The notes beneath the pieces were generated by a model. The model was not told the origin of the DNA. It saw nothing but the letters and a program-made list of their open reading frames with translations, and did no database searches. DNA of 64,000 nucleotides from an uncultured Muribaculaceae bacterium (GTDB lineage: Bacteria > Bacteroidota > Bacteroidia > Bacteroidales > Muribaculaceae), in NCBI GenBank assembly GCA_947632485.1, contig CANRPJ010000005.1, positions 1 through 64,000 on the forward strand. The letters are read 5' to 3'. A program made the translations under genes and the position numbers. Of the stretch, positions 33,689 to 44,694 are shown piece by piece; position 1 is the first letter of the stretch; each line of letters begins with the position of its first letter.

Positions 33689-35071
33689 ATGAGAAGAACC
33701 ACCGCATTAATGCTTTTGGCGGTGCTGGCCGTTGCTGTTCATGCCCAGCAGCCGAAGTATGTGTTTTATTTTATAGGTGACGGTATGGGAGTGAACCAGG
33801 TAAACGCCACCGAGATGTATCTCGCAGAGAAGGAAGGCCGCATCGGAACCGAATCGCTGCTGATGACTACGTTTCCTGTCGTGACTGTAGCCACAACATA
33901 TTCCGCTACAAATTCAGTGACCGATTCCTCGGCAGGAGGTACAGCTCTCGCTACCGGCCAGAAAACCTATAACGGCGCTATCGGTGTAGGCACGGAAAAG
34001 GAACCGATCTATAGCGTAGCCCAGTGGGCGAAAGATTCCGGTAAGAAGGTCGGAGTGCTCTCAAGCGTAAGTATTGATCATGCTACCCCGGCGGCTTTCT
34101 ACGCTCATCAGCCGGATCGCAACATGTATTATGAAATTGCTACTGATCTGCCGAAAGCCGGCTTCGATTTCTATGGCGGCAGCGGCTTCCTGAAGCCTGA
34201 TAAGGAGGGCGAGAAGAATATCTACACCTTGTTTGACGAAGCAGGATATACCGTAGCTAAAGGCCTGAAAGAGTATAATGAAAAGGCTCCGGGCGCCCAG
34301 AAGTTGATACTGATTCAGGAAGATGGTGCGGAGGCCGATGCGCTCCCTTATGCAATTGACCGTAAGCCGGGCGATATGACGCTTGCTGATCTTACCAGCA
34401 GTGCCATCGATTTCCTGACCAAAGGTAACAATAAGGGATTCTTCCTCATGGTAGAAGGCGGCAAGATAGATTGGGCGTGCCATTCAAATGACCCGGCAAC
34501 CGTGTTTGAAGAGGTGATGGATATGGATCAGGCTGTGAAGGTGGCCTACGATTTCTATAAGAAGCACCCCAAGGAGACTTTGATTCTGATATCTGCCGAC
34601 CATGAGACAGGAGGTATCGCTATGGGAACAGGTAGATATGAGCTTAATCTCAAGGCTCTTACCCATCAGCAGCAATCAGTTGACGAGCTTTCACGCGCAA
34701 TCACGGATCTGAGAAAAGGCGGCACTCCCAGTTGGGACGACGTGAAGGCTCTTCTTTCAGAAAAGATGGGATTCTGGAGCGAACTGCCTCTTTCGTGGGA
34801 TCAGGAGAAAGCCCTTTTCAATGCCTATGGCGAATCGATGGTGAAGGGCAATCCGAAATTCGAGGAATCTCTCTATTCGCGCACCGAACCTCTCGCCTCG
34901 GCAGCTAAGAGGGTTATGAGCCAGATAGCTATGGTGGGCTGGACGAGCGGAGGCCACTCCGGCGGCTATGTACCGGTATTCGTGATCGGCCCCGGTTCAG
35001 AAAAATTCCAGGGTAAGAGAAACAATATTGATCTTGCCAAGACGATCCGCACTGTGGCCGGCTATAAGTAA
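33689..35071 (+). CDS. phoA: secreted alkaline phosphatase
   Basis: A 460-residue exported phosphomonoesterase with a signal peptide cut after about residue 19 (AVHAQ). Family motifs: the first metal site in FIGDGMGVNQ, the nucleophile serine in VTDSSAGGTALATG, SADHETGG, and the C-terminal metal site in GGHSGGYVPVFVIG. It would release phosphate from organic esters in the periplasm or at the surface. No Pho-box-like control is obvious, and it lies only 27 bp after recQ. Confidence 0.92.
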   Translation: MRRTTALMLLAVLAVAVHAQQPKYVFYFIGDGMGVNQVNATEMYLAEKEGRIGTESLLMTTFPVVTVATTYSATNSVTDSSAGGTALATGQKTYNGAIGVGTEKEPIYSVAQWAKDSGKKVGVLSSVSIDHATPAAFYAHQPDRNMYYEIATDLPKAGFDFYGGSGFLKPDKEGEKNIYTLFDEAGYTVAKGLKEYNEKAPGAQKLILIQEDGAEADALPYAIDRKPGDMTLADLTSSAIDFLTKGNNKGFFLMVEGGKIDWACHSNDPATVFEEVMDMDQAVKVAYDFYKKHPKETLILISADHETGGIAMGTGRYELNLKALTHQQQSVDELSRAITDLRKGGTPSWDDVKALLSEKMGFWSELPLSWDQEKALFNAYGESMVKGNPKFEESLYSRTEPLASAAKRVMSQIAMVGWTSGGHSGGYVPVFVIGPGSEKFQGKRNNIDLAKTIRTVAGYK

Positions 35072-35077
35072 AAAATG

Positions 35078-35109
35078 TTTGGCCGAGTGAAAAAAAAGGA
35101 GTAATTTTG
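35078..35109 (+). promoter_or_regulatory. guaB promoter
   Basis: TTTG (35078-35081) and TAATTTTG (35102-35109) with an exact 20-bp spacer, 25 bp before the guaB start. Confidence 0.75.
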
Positions 35110-35119
35110 CGTGCAATAA

Positions 35120-36607
<1,488 letters not shown>

Positions 36608-36633
36608 AATTTCGGCAAAGGAAGATAAAAAAT

Positions 36634-36666
36634 CGGGTCTGGGAGATATAATTTCCCGGACCCGTT
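36634..36666 (+). terminator. hairpin after guaB
   Basis: CGGGTCTGGGA pairs with TCCCGGACCCG (one G-U) across a 9-nt loop. An A-run precedes it but little T follows, so it is a weak plus-strand terminator or an RNA-stabilising hairpin. Confidence 0.55.
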
Positions 36667-36683
36667 GCCGTTAGAAAGATAGT

Positions 36684-38204
36684 ATGAAAAGAAGACTGCT
36701 TTTCCTTGGCGCTTTATGCGTGGCTTTAGGCGCTTTGGCCGACGATCCCGTTGTGATGCGTGTGGGCGGTGCAGATGTGCATCGGTCAGAGTTCGAGTAT
36801 CTTTACAGAAAGAATAAGACCCCTGATTCGAATCTAAATGTAGAGGATTATGCCCGCCTGTTCGCTTTATATAAAATGAAGGTTGCGGCAGCACGTGCTC
36901 AAGGACTCGATAAGACCAGTGCTTTCCGCGAGGAGATGAGCCGGTACCGCGCCGATGCGTTGGAGCCGTATATCGCTAATGATAGCGCAAGATTCTATGA
37001 TCTTGTGGAGAAAGGAGTGGCAAGAAGCGCGGTAGAGAGAGAGGTGAGCCATATCATGAAGCATCGCACGGGCGATGCCGTGAGAGATGCAGAATCCGTA
37101 AGGCTACTTGATAGCCTGCGCGTGCGAATGGCATCAGGCGAAAGTTTTGCTGATCTGGCACGCCGATATTCCGATGATAAATCTTCGGCTCAGTCGGGAG
37201 GAAATCTTGGATTTCAACGAGTGTGCCGGCTGCCTCTGAGCTTCGAGGAAGCTGCTTTTAGTCTGGGAGAAGGAGAGGTGAGCAATGTGGTGGAAACTCC
37301 TCAGGGCTATCATCTTATAATGGGAGGAAGAACCCGTCCGGCTGAAGGCCGCAGGAAAGTCTGGGTAATAGTGAATCCTACTAAGGAGGCGGCGGACAGT
37401 GCTTCTGAAGAGATTAGAGGAGGTATGGCTTTTGAAGAGGCGGCGGCAAAATGGAATGGCAGTGAAACCGGCGCCCTCAAGGCTCGCAAAGGGCTTTTAG
37501 GAAAGCGTTTCGCCTCAGATTTTCCGTTCGCAGTAGATTCTCTGCTTCATACACTTGCACCCGGCGAGGTGTCTGCTCCATTCTTCGATGGGGGAGCATG
37601 GCTACTGCTCCGATTCACGGAACCGGAAGCGTTGCCTGAGGAATCGGAGCGCAGGGTAGCTGTTAAGGAGGCTTATTTAAAGTCGGAAGATGTGACTTCT
37701 GTTCTGACTGATATGGAGCTTGAGCGTCTCGCTTCGGTATGCGGGCTCGAGCTCTGTCAATCCGGAGTCGATGCCGTAACGTCCGCTTCCCGGCCGGAGA
37801 GATTTGCTGAATGGGTAGTATTTGCCAATTCTCCAGAGGCGATGTTGACTCCTCTTCTGAAGATTGACGGCCGGCTGCTTACAGTAGCTGATTTCGCCCC
37901 TCTGGTAAGGACGGCCGGGGTGCACCCTGCCCGAGGCTCTCAGTATGTTGGTGCTTCTCTAAAGCGTTGGGAGCTGGAAAAGGCGCGTGATGCAGAGCAA
38001 GCGCGAATTCTTGCCGAGAATCCCGATCTCATTCTTTTGCTTCGTGAATATGAGGAGGGGAGTCTGCTGTTCGAGATCAGTATGCAGAAGGTGTGGAATC
38101 AGGATCCTGCCCTCCAGAAAGATCTGGAAGAGAAATGGGAGGCTGAGTTGAAAGCCACTTATCCGGTAGAATACATTAACCGGGAGCTTCGCAAGATCAA
38201 GTGA
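36684..38204 (+). CDS. periplasmic parvulin-type peptidyl-prolyl isomerase
   Basis: A 506-residue exported protein with a signal peptide (cleavage near ALA19) and a parvulin domain at about 118-215 (EVSHIMKHRT, then SDDKSSAQSGGNLGF and GYHLI, the usual core motifs). A second, weaker parvulin-like segment may follow. It is the first of three SurA/PpiD-like genes in a row and probably helps fold outer-membrane proteins in the periplasm. It has no adjacent strong promoter box and begins 20 bp after the guaB hairpin, so partial readthrough is possible. Confidence 0.85.
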   Translation: MKRRLLFLGALCVALGALADDPVVMRVGGADVHRSEFEYLYRKNKTPDSNLNVEDYARLFALYKMKVAAARAQGLDKTSAFREEMSRYRADALEPYIANDSARFYDLVEKGVARSAVEREVSHIMKHRTGDAVRDAESVRLLDSLRVRMASGESFADLARRYSDDKSSAQSGGNLGFQRVCRLPLSFEEAAFSLGEGEVSNVVETPQGYHLIMGGRTRPAEGRRKVWVIVNPTKEAADSASEEIRGGMAFEEAAAKWNGSETGALKARKGLLGKRFASDFPFAVDSLLHTLAPGEVSAPFFDGGAWLLLRFTEPEALPEESERRVAVKEAYLKSEDVTSVLTDMELERLASVCGLELCQSGVDAVTSASRPERFAEWVVFANSPEAMLTPLLKIDGRLLTVADFAPLVRTAGVHPARGSQYVGASLKRWELEKARDAEQARILAENPDLILLLREYEEGSLLFEISMQKVWNQDPALQKDLEEKWEAELKATYPVEYINRELRKIK

Positions 38205-38214
38205 AAAGTTAGCG

Positions 38215-38246
38215 GTTGGCTGAAAGAAGGAAAATTCCTACCTTTG
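38215..38246 (+). promoter_or_regulatory. promoter of isomerase-like lipoprotein gene
   Basis: GTTG (38215-38218) and TACCTTTG (38239-38246) with a 20-bp spacer; the start codon is 29 bp downstream. Confidence 0.65.
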
Positions 38247-38275
38247 TAGCTGCCAATGTGGCAAAAAGGTAGCAG

Positions 38276-39169
38276 ATGCGTCTCTTCGGAAATTTGATAT
38301 TGCCTATCACCATGGTTCTGGCCTCCGCACTTGTATCGTGTGGTGGAGGTGCTACCGCGACTGAGCGTGCCGACCGGGTGCTGCTCTGGGTGGGCGATTC
38401 TGCATTGCTGGAGCGTGAGATTCTCACGAGGATTCCGGTAGGGCTTACTGCTGAAGATAGTACGCGGCTTTTCCGCTCCTTGGTTGATGCCTGGGTCAAG
38501 GAGCGCCTTCTGCTTAATCTCGCTTCTGAGAATCTCGACGATCTGGAGGAGATAGAGAGAAAAGTGGCTGACTACAGGAATCGCCTGATAGTGGCTCAAT
38601 ATGTAGGCGAGATGACCGAGGGTCATGTAGGCGAGGTGAGCGAGGCTGATGTGAAAAACTATTACCAGCGCTTCGGATCGGAAATGGTGCTTGAGCAGCC
38701 GCTGGTGAAGGGGGTTTACCTGAAAGTGGCCGATAATGCCGAACGCCTTGGAGAGCTTAAGGGCTGGGCTACTCACCCGAGTCGGGAGAGTGTGGATCGA
38801 TTGGAGAAGTATGGGCTGAAAGAGGCTATGCAATATGATTATTTCATGGACCGCTGGGTCGACTGGACCCAGATAGCCGATCAGATTCCTTACGCCTTCG
38901 GAAATCCCGATGAATTTCTGGCCTCTCACCGAAATTTCGAGACTTCAAGAGATGGAGCTGTCTATGTGCTCCATATCGCCCAGTATCTTGCAAGCGGTGA
39001 GAAAATGCCATATTCCTTTGCGCAGGGACGCATTCGGGAGGCTCTGCTGAGAAATAAGCTCGCGGATTTCGAACGCAACCTTACGGAGACACTCTATAAG
39101 AAGGCTCAGGCCTCCGGAAATCTCAAGCCGGGTCTGTATGATCCGAAAACGGGCAGAATGAAAAGTTAG
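38276..39169 (+). CDS. SurA-like lipoprotein without recognisable parvulin domain
   Basis: A 297-residue protein with a lipoprotein signal (ASALVSC, acylated Cys at about 22) and a SurA-like helical N-terminal chaperone region (VDAWVKERLLLNLA near 70-83). The conserved parvulin core motifs (GGxLG, GYHI) are missing, so it may be a chaperone only. Lying between two SurA-like isomerases in one direction, it probably works with them in outer-membrane protein biogenesis. The C-terminal half is not a family I can name. Confidence 0.72.
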   Translation: MRLFGNLILPITMVLASALVSCGGGATATERADRVLLWVGDSALLEREILTRIPVGLTAEDSTRLFRSLVDAWVKERLLLNLASENLDDLEEIERKVADYRNRLIVAQYVGEMTEGHVGEVSEADVKNYYQRFGSEMVLEQPLVKGVYLKVADNAERLGELKGWATHPSRESVDRLEKYGLKEAMQYDYFMDRWVDWTQIADQIPYAFGNPDEFLASHRNFETSRDGAVYVLHIAQYLASGEKMPYSFAQGRIREALLRNKLADFERNLTETLYKKAQASGNLKPGLYDPKTGRMKS

Positions 39170-39178
39170 AATTAAAGA

Positions 39179-40555
39179 TTGACCAAAGTGGATATCAAGA
39201 AAATAGCAATCAGTTTGGGAGCTGCGGCCCTGTGTGTGGGCGCCGTAGGCCAGAATCCGCGTAAATCGCAGAATGTGATCGACGAGGTAGCATGGGTGAT
39301 AGGCGATGAGGCTATCTTCCGCTCCGAGATAGAGAAGATGTATGCTCAGCAGCAGCAGGAAGGAACCGTGATCAACGGCGACCCCTATTGCGTGATACCC
39401 GAGCAGATAGCGGTGCAGAAGCTCTATCTGCATCAGGCAAAGATCGATACGATCGAGGCTCCCGAAAGCCAGGTGCGCTCTTCGGTGGAGAACCGAATCA
39501 ACTTTTTCATAGCGAACCTCGGTTCGAAAGAGAAGGTTGAGGAGTATTTCCGTAAGAATATGCCGGCTATCAGGGAAGACCTTATGGAGTCGACCCGCAC
39601 CTACTTCATTATGAATGAGGTACAGAGGTCGCTGACAAAGAATGTGAAGGCTACTCCCAACGATGTGAGACGCTACTTCAATAATCTTGAAGCCGATAGT
39701 GTGCCCTATGTGCCGATGCAGGTCGAGGTTCAGATCATTACAATCAATCCTACCATTCCGCAGCAGGAGATTGAAGATGTGAAGGCGCAGCTGAGGGATT
39801 ACACGGAGCGTGTGAACCGTGGAGATGCCGATTTCTCTACGCTTGCCATCATGTATAGCGAGGATAAAGGAAGCGCAATGCAGGGCGGTGAGCTTGGATT
39901 TCACGGCAGAGCGGATCTGGTGCCGGAATTTTCCAATGTAGCTTTCAATCTTAATGACCCCAAACGAGTTTCGCGAATTGTAGAGACCGAATTCGGATTC
40001 CATATTATCCAGTTGATCGAGAAGCGTGGAGATCAGGTCAATGTGCGTCATATTCTCCGCACTCCAAAGGTAAGTGCCTCCGATCTCGAGACCGCGCGTC
40101 TGCGTCTGGATACCCTTGCAGGGCAGATCCGCAACAATGATATACCTTTTGATCAGGCCGCGCGCTATGTATCGCAGGATAAGGACTCTCGCAATAATAA
40201 GGGTATCATGGTCAATCAGCAGACCGGTGGAAACCGCTTCGAGATGCAGCAGCTTCCCGTGGAGGTGGCCCGGCAGATCGAGAATATGGAAGTCGGTCAG
40301 ATTTCTGATGCCTTCATAATGAAAGATGAGCGCAAGAACCGCGATCAGGTGGCTGTTGTGCGTCTGATGGCAAGGGTGCCCGGACACAGAGCTACCTTGA
40401 GCGATGATTATAATCTGATAAAAGAGATGTATGAGGATCATGCCCGCGAGGATATCCTCAAGAAATGGATTGAAAAAAAGATTAAAGAGACCTACGTGAA
40501 GATTGAAGACGGTTGGGACAGCTGCGACTTCCGCTACGAAGGTTGGGTGAAATAA
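39179..40555 (+). CDS. surA: SurA-like periplasmic isomerase
   Basis: A 458-residue exported protein with a signal-like N-terminus, a SurA-type chaperone region and two parvulin-like domains: the first at about 180-285 (SEDKGSAMQGGELGFHGR, FGFHIIQLIE), the second at about 290-395. It is expected to escort unfolded outer-membrane proteins to the Bam complex. There is no ATG near the 5' end. A TTG at 39179 or a GTG at 39188 must serve as start, and the upstream stop lies 9 bp before the TTG. OstA and MutL follow. Naming it surA is by domain layout; several paralogues exist. Confidence 0.83.
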   Translation: MTKVDIKKIAISLGAAALCVGAVGQNPRKSQNVIDEVAWVIGDEAIFRSEIEKMYAQQQQEGTVINGDPYCVIPEQIAVQKLYLHQAKIDTIEAPESQVRSSVENRINFFIANLGSKEKVEEYFRKNMPAIREDLMESTRTYFIMNEVQRSLTKNVKATPNDVRRYFNNLEADSVPYVPMQVEVQIITINPTIPQQEIEDVKAQLRDYTERVNRGDADFSTLAIMYSEDKGSAMQGGELGFHGRADLVPEFSNVAFNLNDPKRVSRIVETEFGFHIIQLIEKRGDQVNVRHILRTPKVSASDLETARLRLDTLAGQIRNNDIPFDQAARYVSQDKDSRNNKGIMVNQQTGGNRFEMQQLPVEVARQIENMEVGQISDAFIMKDERKNRDQVAVVRLMARVPGHRATLSDDYNLIKEMYEDHAREDILKKWIEKKIKETYVKIEDGWDSCDFRYEGWVK

Positions 40556-40580
40556 TCTGATTGATTTAAGGATAGCTCCG

Positions 40581-42785
40581 ATGAAATTGCGTCATAATCC
40601 TCAGAGGATAGTATGGTTGCTGTCAGCAATGCTGGCGGTAGTCGGCTTGCAGCTGTGGGCGCAGCAGTCGGAGCAATCGAAAAAGAGGCAGCAGGCGAAG
40701 GAGATCTATACGCGCCCTCGCCCGAAGCGGCAGATAAAGCCGGAGATACCCTCAGCGAACCGCTATCAGACCGACAAGGTGTTTCTTGAGCAGGCCGACA
40801 GCCTGTTTAAGCGGCGCCCCGGCTGGCGGGAGGAGGAGCATCAGGTGGTGAGCGGAAACGTGAAGTTCCGGCAGGGAGGCATGTTCATGTGGTGCGATTC
40901 CGCCTATTATTTCTCCGATCTGAACTCGCTTGATGCCTTTGGTCATGTGAAGATGGAGCAGGGCGATACTTTATTTGCCTATGCCGATGTGCTTTATTAT
41001 GACGGCGATGAGCGGTTCGCGCGCCTCCGTTGCGGTCCGACACAGAAGGAAGTGACCCTGATTAACCGGGATGTGAAGCTCACTACTGACAGTCTCGACT
41101 ATAATGTAGGAGCGGAGATAGGCTGGTATGAATATGGGGGCAGGCTGGAAGATGATGTCAATACCCTCACGTCGCGTTATGGAGAGTATTCCCCAGCTAC
41201 TAAACAAGCGGCTTTTTATCATAATGTGGTGCTTCGCAACGAGAAAGATGATTTCACGATGCTGACCGATACGCTATATTATGATACCGACACTCATATA
41301 GCTACAATTGTAAGCTCCACACGCATTTATACCCCTACCGATACGATATTCACGCGTCAGGGCTGGTATGATACCCAGACGGGAGATGCTGAGCTCCACA
41401 GTCGCTCTATAATAGCTCATACTGACTCCCTGGGAAGAGTAACTACTCTGGAGGGCGACAGTATAGTTTACGATAAAGAAAGTCGCATCAGCCGGGTCTA
41501 TATCTACAAGGGTCCCGATAAGAAGGGGGCGCCGATGGTGATAACCGATACGGCGAGAAAAACGATTCTTATAGGAGGATTCGGAGAATATAATGACTCC
41601 ACCCGGGCCGCGTTTGCCACGGAGTATCCCCTGATGATCGATTATTCGCGTGGAGATTCTACATTCCTTCGGGCCGATACAATCGAGAGCTTCATCGAAG
41701 TCCGCAAGGTCTGGCCTCCGGGAGTGCTTGATTCCTTGCTCAACGCCAGAAAAGAAGCCCGGCTTTTAGCCGACAGCCTTGCTGCCGACTCAGCTAAGGC
41801 CATAGATAAGGATCTTGAAATCAAGCAGGATTCGGTAGCTCCTCAGCCTAAGCCAGCCACGGAATCGCAGCCTGCCGCCATGATGCCCTCCATGATGCCG
41901 GAGGAAGATTCCGGAGAGAAAGAGGAGCCTCTCGATTCTACCCTGATGGTGGATCAGGAATTTCATGTAGCCAAGGCCTATCATCGGGCCCGTTTCTTCC
42001 GCCCGGATCTTCAGGGAGTGGCCGATTCCATGGTCTTTCTCGAATGGGATTCCACACTGTTTATGATCCGGAAGCCGGTGGTATGGAGTGGCGAAAGGCA
42101 GATTTATGGTAATGTGATAGAAGTGCATTTCAACGACAGCACAGCTGACCGTGCCTATCTTCCTGACTATGGAATGGCGGCAGAAGCGATAGAAGAAGAT
42201 TTCTATAACCAGCTCTCCGGTAAGAAAATGACAGCTTATCTGGAGAATGAGTCGCTGAAGCAGCTCGATGTAGATGGCAATGTGCAGGTGATATTCCTGC
42301 CGATGGAAAACGACTCAACCTACAATAAGTTGGTGAATGCGGAAAGCTCGTTCCTCACGGCTAATCTCGAGGGGCAGAATATGGAGCGGCTGAAGATGTG
42401 GCCGGAGGTAACGGGTACAGTAACCCCGCTCTATGTGCTGAAAGATAACCAGAAAACTTTACAGGGCTTCCAATGGTACGCCCCGATCCGGCCTAAGCGC
42501 GTATGGTATGGAAACCGGTGGAAATGGGACGATGACCTGGGTGAGGTGCCTGATGAGCTTGAGCAATATTTCCGCAGCGAGGAGACCGGTATTGTAGGGC
42601 GCCGCAGGCTGACGAAGACAGCCAGCGGAGAGGCGAGTGTGGCCCGGCAACCGGCTTCTGAGGCGAAGCAAGAACAGGAAGAAGATGGGGCTGAGGCGGA
42701 CAAACCAGATGACTCCGGCGATGATTCTGCAGTGAGCGTTGAGGAATCCGCAGAAAAGGCAGAAGTGGAGGTGAAAGATGAGTGA
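40581..42785 (+). CDS. OstA-like LPS-transport protein
   Basis: A 734-residue exported protein with a signal peptide (LLSAMLAVVGLQLWAQ) and a long OstA/LptA-type beta-jellyroll region (VSGNVKFRQGGMFMWCDSAY near 90, followed by repeats of that strand pattern). The C-terminal part is acidic and low in complexity (Glu/Ser/Ala-rich). Members of this family bridge lipopolysaccharide between the two membranes. It lies 25 bp after the SurA-like gene, and its last 8 bp overlap the mutL start, so the two genes are translationally coupled. Confidence 0.82.
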   Translation: MKLRHNPQRIVWLLSAMLAVVGLQLWAQQSEQSKKRQQAKEIYTRPRPKRQIKPEIPSANRYQTDKVFLEQADSLFKRRPGWREEEHQVVSGNVKFRQGGMFMWCDSAYYFSDLNSLDAFGHVKMEQGDTLFAYADVLYYDGDERFARLRCGPTQKEVTLINRDVKLTTDSLDYNVGAEIGWYEYGGRLEDDVNTLTSRYGEYSPATKQAAFYHNVVLRNEKDDFTMLTDTLYYDTDTHIATIVSSTRIYTPTDTIFTRQGWYDTQTGDAELHSRSIIAHTDSLGRVTTLEGDSIVYDKESRISRVYIYKGPDKKGAPMVITDTARKTILIGGFGEYNDSTRAAFATEYPLMIDYSRGDSTFLRADTIESFIEVRKVWPPGVLDSLLNARKEARLLADSLAADSAKAIDKDLEIKQDSVAPQPKPATESQPAAMMPSMMPEEDSGEKEEPLDSTLMVDQEFHVAKAYHRARFFRPDLQGVADSMVFLEWDSTLFMIRKPVVWSGERQIYGNVIEVHFNDSTADRAYLPDYGMAAEAIEEDFYNQLSGKKMTAYLENESLKQLDVDGNVQVIFLPMENDSTYNKLVNAESSFLTANLEGQNMERLKMWPEVTGTVTPLYVLKDNQKTLQGFQWYAPIRPKRVWYGNRWKWDDDLGEVPDELEQYFRSEETGIVGRRRLTKTASGEASVARQPASEAKQEQEEDGAEADKPDDSGDDSAVSVEESAEKAEVEVKDE

Positions 42786-44625
42786 TGTGATCCGTCTTCT
42801 GCCTGATAGCGTTGCAAATCAGATTGCGGCCGGTGAGGTGATCCAGAGGCCGGCGGCAGTTATAAAGGAGCTTGTGGAGAATGCTGTTGATGCAGGAGCC
42901 ACTACAATACGCATCTATGTGAAAGATGCCGGGAAAACGCTCATTCAGGTTGTCGACAACGGGTGCGGCATGACCGAGACCGATGCGCGAATGGCCTTTG
43001 AGCGCCACGCTACCTCCAAAATCCGTAAAGCTGACGACCTCTTCAATCTCCATACAATGGGATTCCGTGGCGAGGCGCTTCCCTCAATATGTGCTATTTC
43101 GGAAGTAGAACTCCGCACCCGTGTGGCCTCGGATTCCATGGGTACCAGAATTTTGATAGAGGGTTCCAAAGTAATGGCTCAGGAGCCTTGTGTCTGCGAT
43201 GTGGGGTCAAGTTTCAGTGTAAAGCGGTTGTTCTGGAATGTGCCTGCCAGGCGCCGCTTCCTGAAGAGTGACAGTGTGGAGCTTGCCAACGTGATGCGTG
43301 AGTTTGAGAGAATGGCATTGGTCAACAACCATCTGCATCTCTCGATCGATACGGGCGTCCGTGAGATCGACCTTCACCCCGCTTCCTTTAAGCAGAGAAT
43401 CACGGATCTATGGAAAAACAATCTCAACATGGAGCTCCTTCCGGTCGAGATCGAGACAGAGCTGGTAAAGATTTCAGGATTCGTGTCGCGGCCCGAGCAT
43501 GCGCGTAAGCGTAACCCGCTGCAGTATCTGATCGTGAACGGGCGCAATATGCGTCACCCGTATTTCCATCGTGCTATCCTCAACTGTTTTGAAAATCTGA
43601 TACCGTCGGATTCCCAGCCCTGCTATTTTATCAAATTCGAAGTGGATCCGGAACGCATTGACGTAAACATCCACCCTACTAAGAGCGAGATAAAATTCAG
43701 CGATGAGAAAGATATATGGTCTATTCTCTCGGCAGCTGTCAGGAGCACGTTGGGGCGTAACGGCGCTGTACCCTCCATTGATTTTCACGAGGACCCGCTA
43801 CAGGTGCACCCTGCTTCGCCCGGTGCCTTCGTGAAGGCTCCCGCTCTCAATCTCAAACCCGGTTACAGTCCATTTGATAGCGGCAAGAGCAGTTCTGGCG
43901 GCAACAGGGTAGGGGTTCAATGGAAAGCCAACACGGTAAGCCGCGACTGGGATAAGCTCTATCGCGGCTTTGTAGAGGCTGGTAAAGAAGATATCAGGGA
44001 GCAGGAAAAGGAAGAGGAGACCTTACCGGGTATGGCCGTGAATGCGCCATCGGAAGCTCTATGCCTGCAGGTGGAAAACAGTTATATCGTCACCGCTTCC
44101 GACAAGGGGCTTATGCTGATTGATCAGCACCGGGCTCATGTGAGAATCCTTTATGAGAAGTTTCTTGAGAGTGTGAGAGCCAACGAGGTAATGTCGCAGA
44201 AGGTGCTCTTTCCCGATTTGCTTACCCTCGACCCGGCTCAGGAGGCTATTCTTGAAAAAGTGATGCCCGAACTCCGGAAGCTCGGATTCGAATTGGAAAA
44301 GTCGGCCCCCTGCGAATGGCTCATAGTAGCGGTGCCGGGATCTCTTACGGGTAAATCTTCTATTGATTTGATCGTGAAGGTGATAGATTCTGAAAGCGAA
44401 GGATCGGTCACTTATGGATCCGGACAATCCCGGTCTCCATTGGAGCGAGTGGCGCTTGTGGCAGCCCAGGCTTCCGCCATACAGCGGGGGCAGCCTCTTT
44501 CCTCTGCTGAGATGGAGCAAATGCTCGCCGATCTCTTCAGTCTGCCTGAATGGGCTTATTCTCCCGGTGGCAGCGCGGTAGTGAAGATTTTCGATCGGGA
44601 AGCCCTGAAGTCGATGTTTTCTTAA
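42778..44625 (+). CDS. mutL: DNA mismatch repair protein MutL
   Basis: A 615-residue GHKL ATPase that couples mismatch recognition to strand removal. The N-terminal motifs are intact: IAAGEVIQRPAAVIKELVENAVDAG, DNGCGM and HATSKI. In the C-terminal domain the endonuclease motif DQHA-xx-E is replaced by DQHRAHV (449-455), the metal-binding Cys motif is replaced by QASAIQRGQP (564-573), and CPHGRP is replaced by SPGGSAV (595-601). It therefore should lack the nicking activity of many bacterial MutLs. Whether this is shared by the whole clade needs an alignment. Its start overlaps the upstream OstA-like gene. Confidence 0.95.
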   Translation: MSDVIRLLPDSVANQIAAGEVIQRPAAVIKELVENAVDAGATTIRIYVKDAGKTLIQVVDNGCGMTETDARMAFERHATSKIRKADDLFNLHTMGFRGEALPSICAISEVELRTRVASDSMGTRILIEGSKVMAQEPCVCDVGSSFSVKRLFWNVPARRRFLKSDSVELANVMREFERMALVNNHLHLSIDTGVREIDLHPASFKQRITDLWKNNLNMELLPVEIETELVKISGFVSRPEHARKRNPLQYLIVNGRNMRHPYFHRAILNCFENLIPSDSQPCYFIKFEVDPERIDVNIHPTKSEIKFSDEKDIWSILSAAVRSTLGRNGAVPSIDFHEDPLQVHPASPGAFVKAPALNLKPGYSPFDSGKSSSGGNRVGVQWKANTVSRDWDKLYRGFVEAGKEDIREQEKEEETLPGMAVNAPSEALCLQVENSYIVTASDKGLMLIDQHRAHVRILYEKFLESVRANEVMSQKVLFPDLLTLDPAQEAILEKVMPELRKLGFELEKSAPCEWLIVAVPGSLTGKSSIDLIVKVIDSESEGSVTYGSGQSRSPLERVALVAAQASAIQRGQPLSSAEMEQMLADLFSLPEWAYSPGGSAVVKIFDREALKSMFS

Positions 44626-44694
44626 AAAATTTCGTGACGGCGTGGGAAAAATCCCATTTCAGGTGTTATAAGAACGAACATAACGCCAACAACT

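Noticed and set aside
44662-44687. Inverted repeat GGTGTTAT/ATAACGCC before the TatA-like gene
   Set aside because: Eight bases with one mismatch and a 10-nt loop, no T-run and no match to a known operator; too weak to call.
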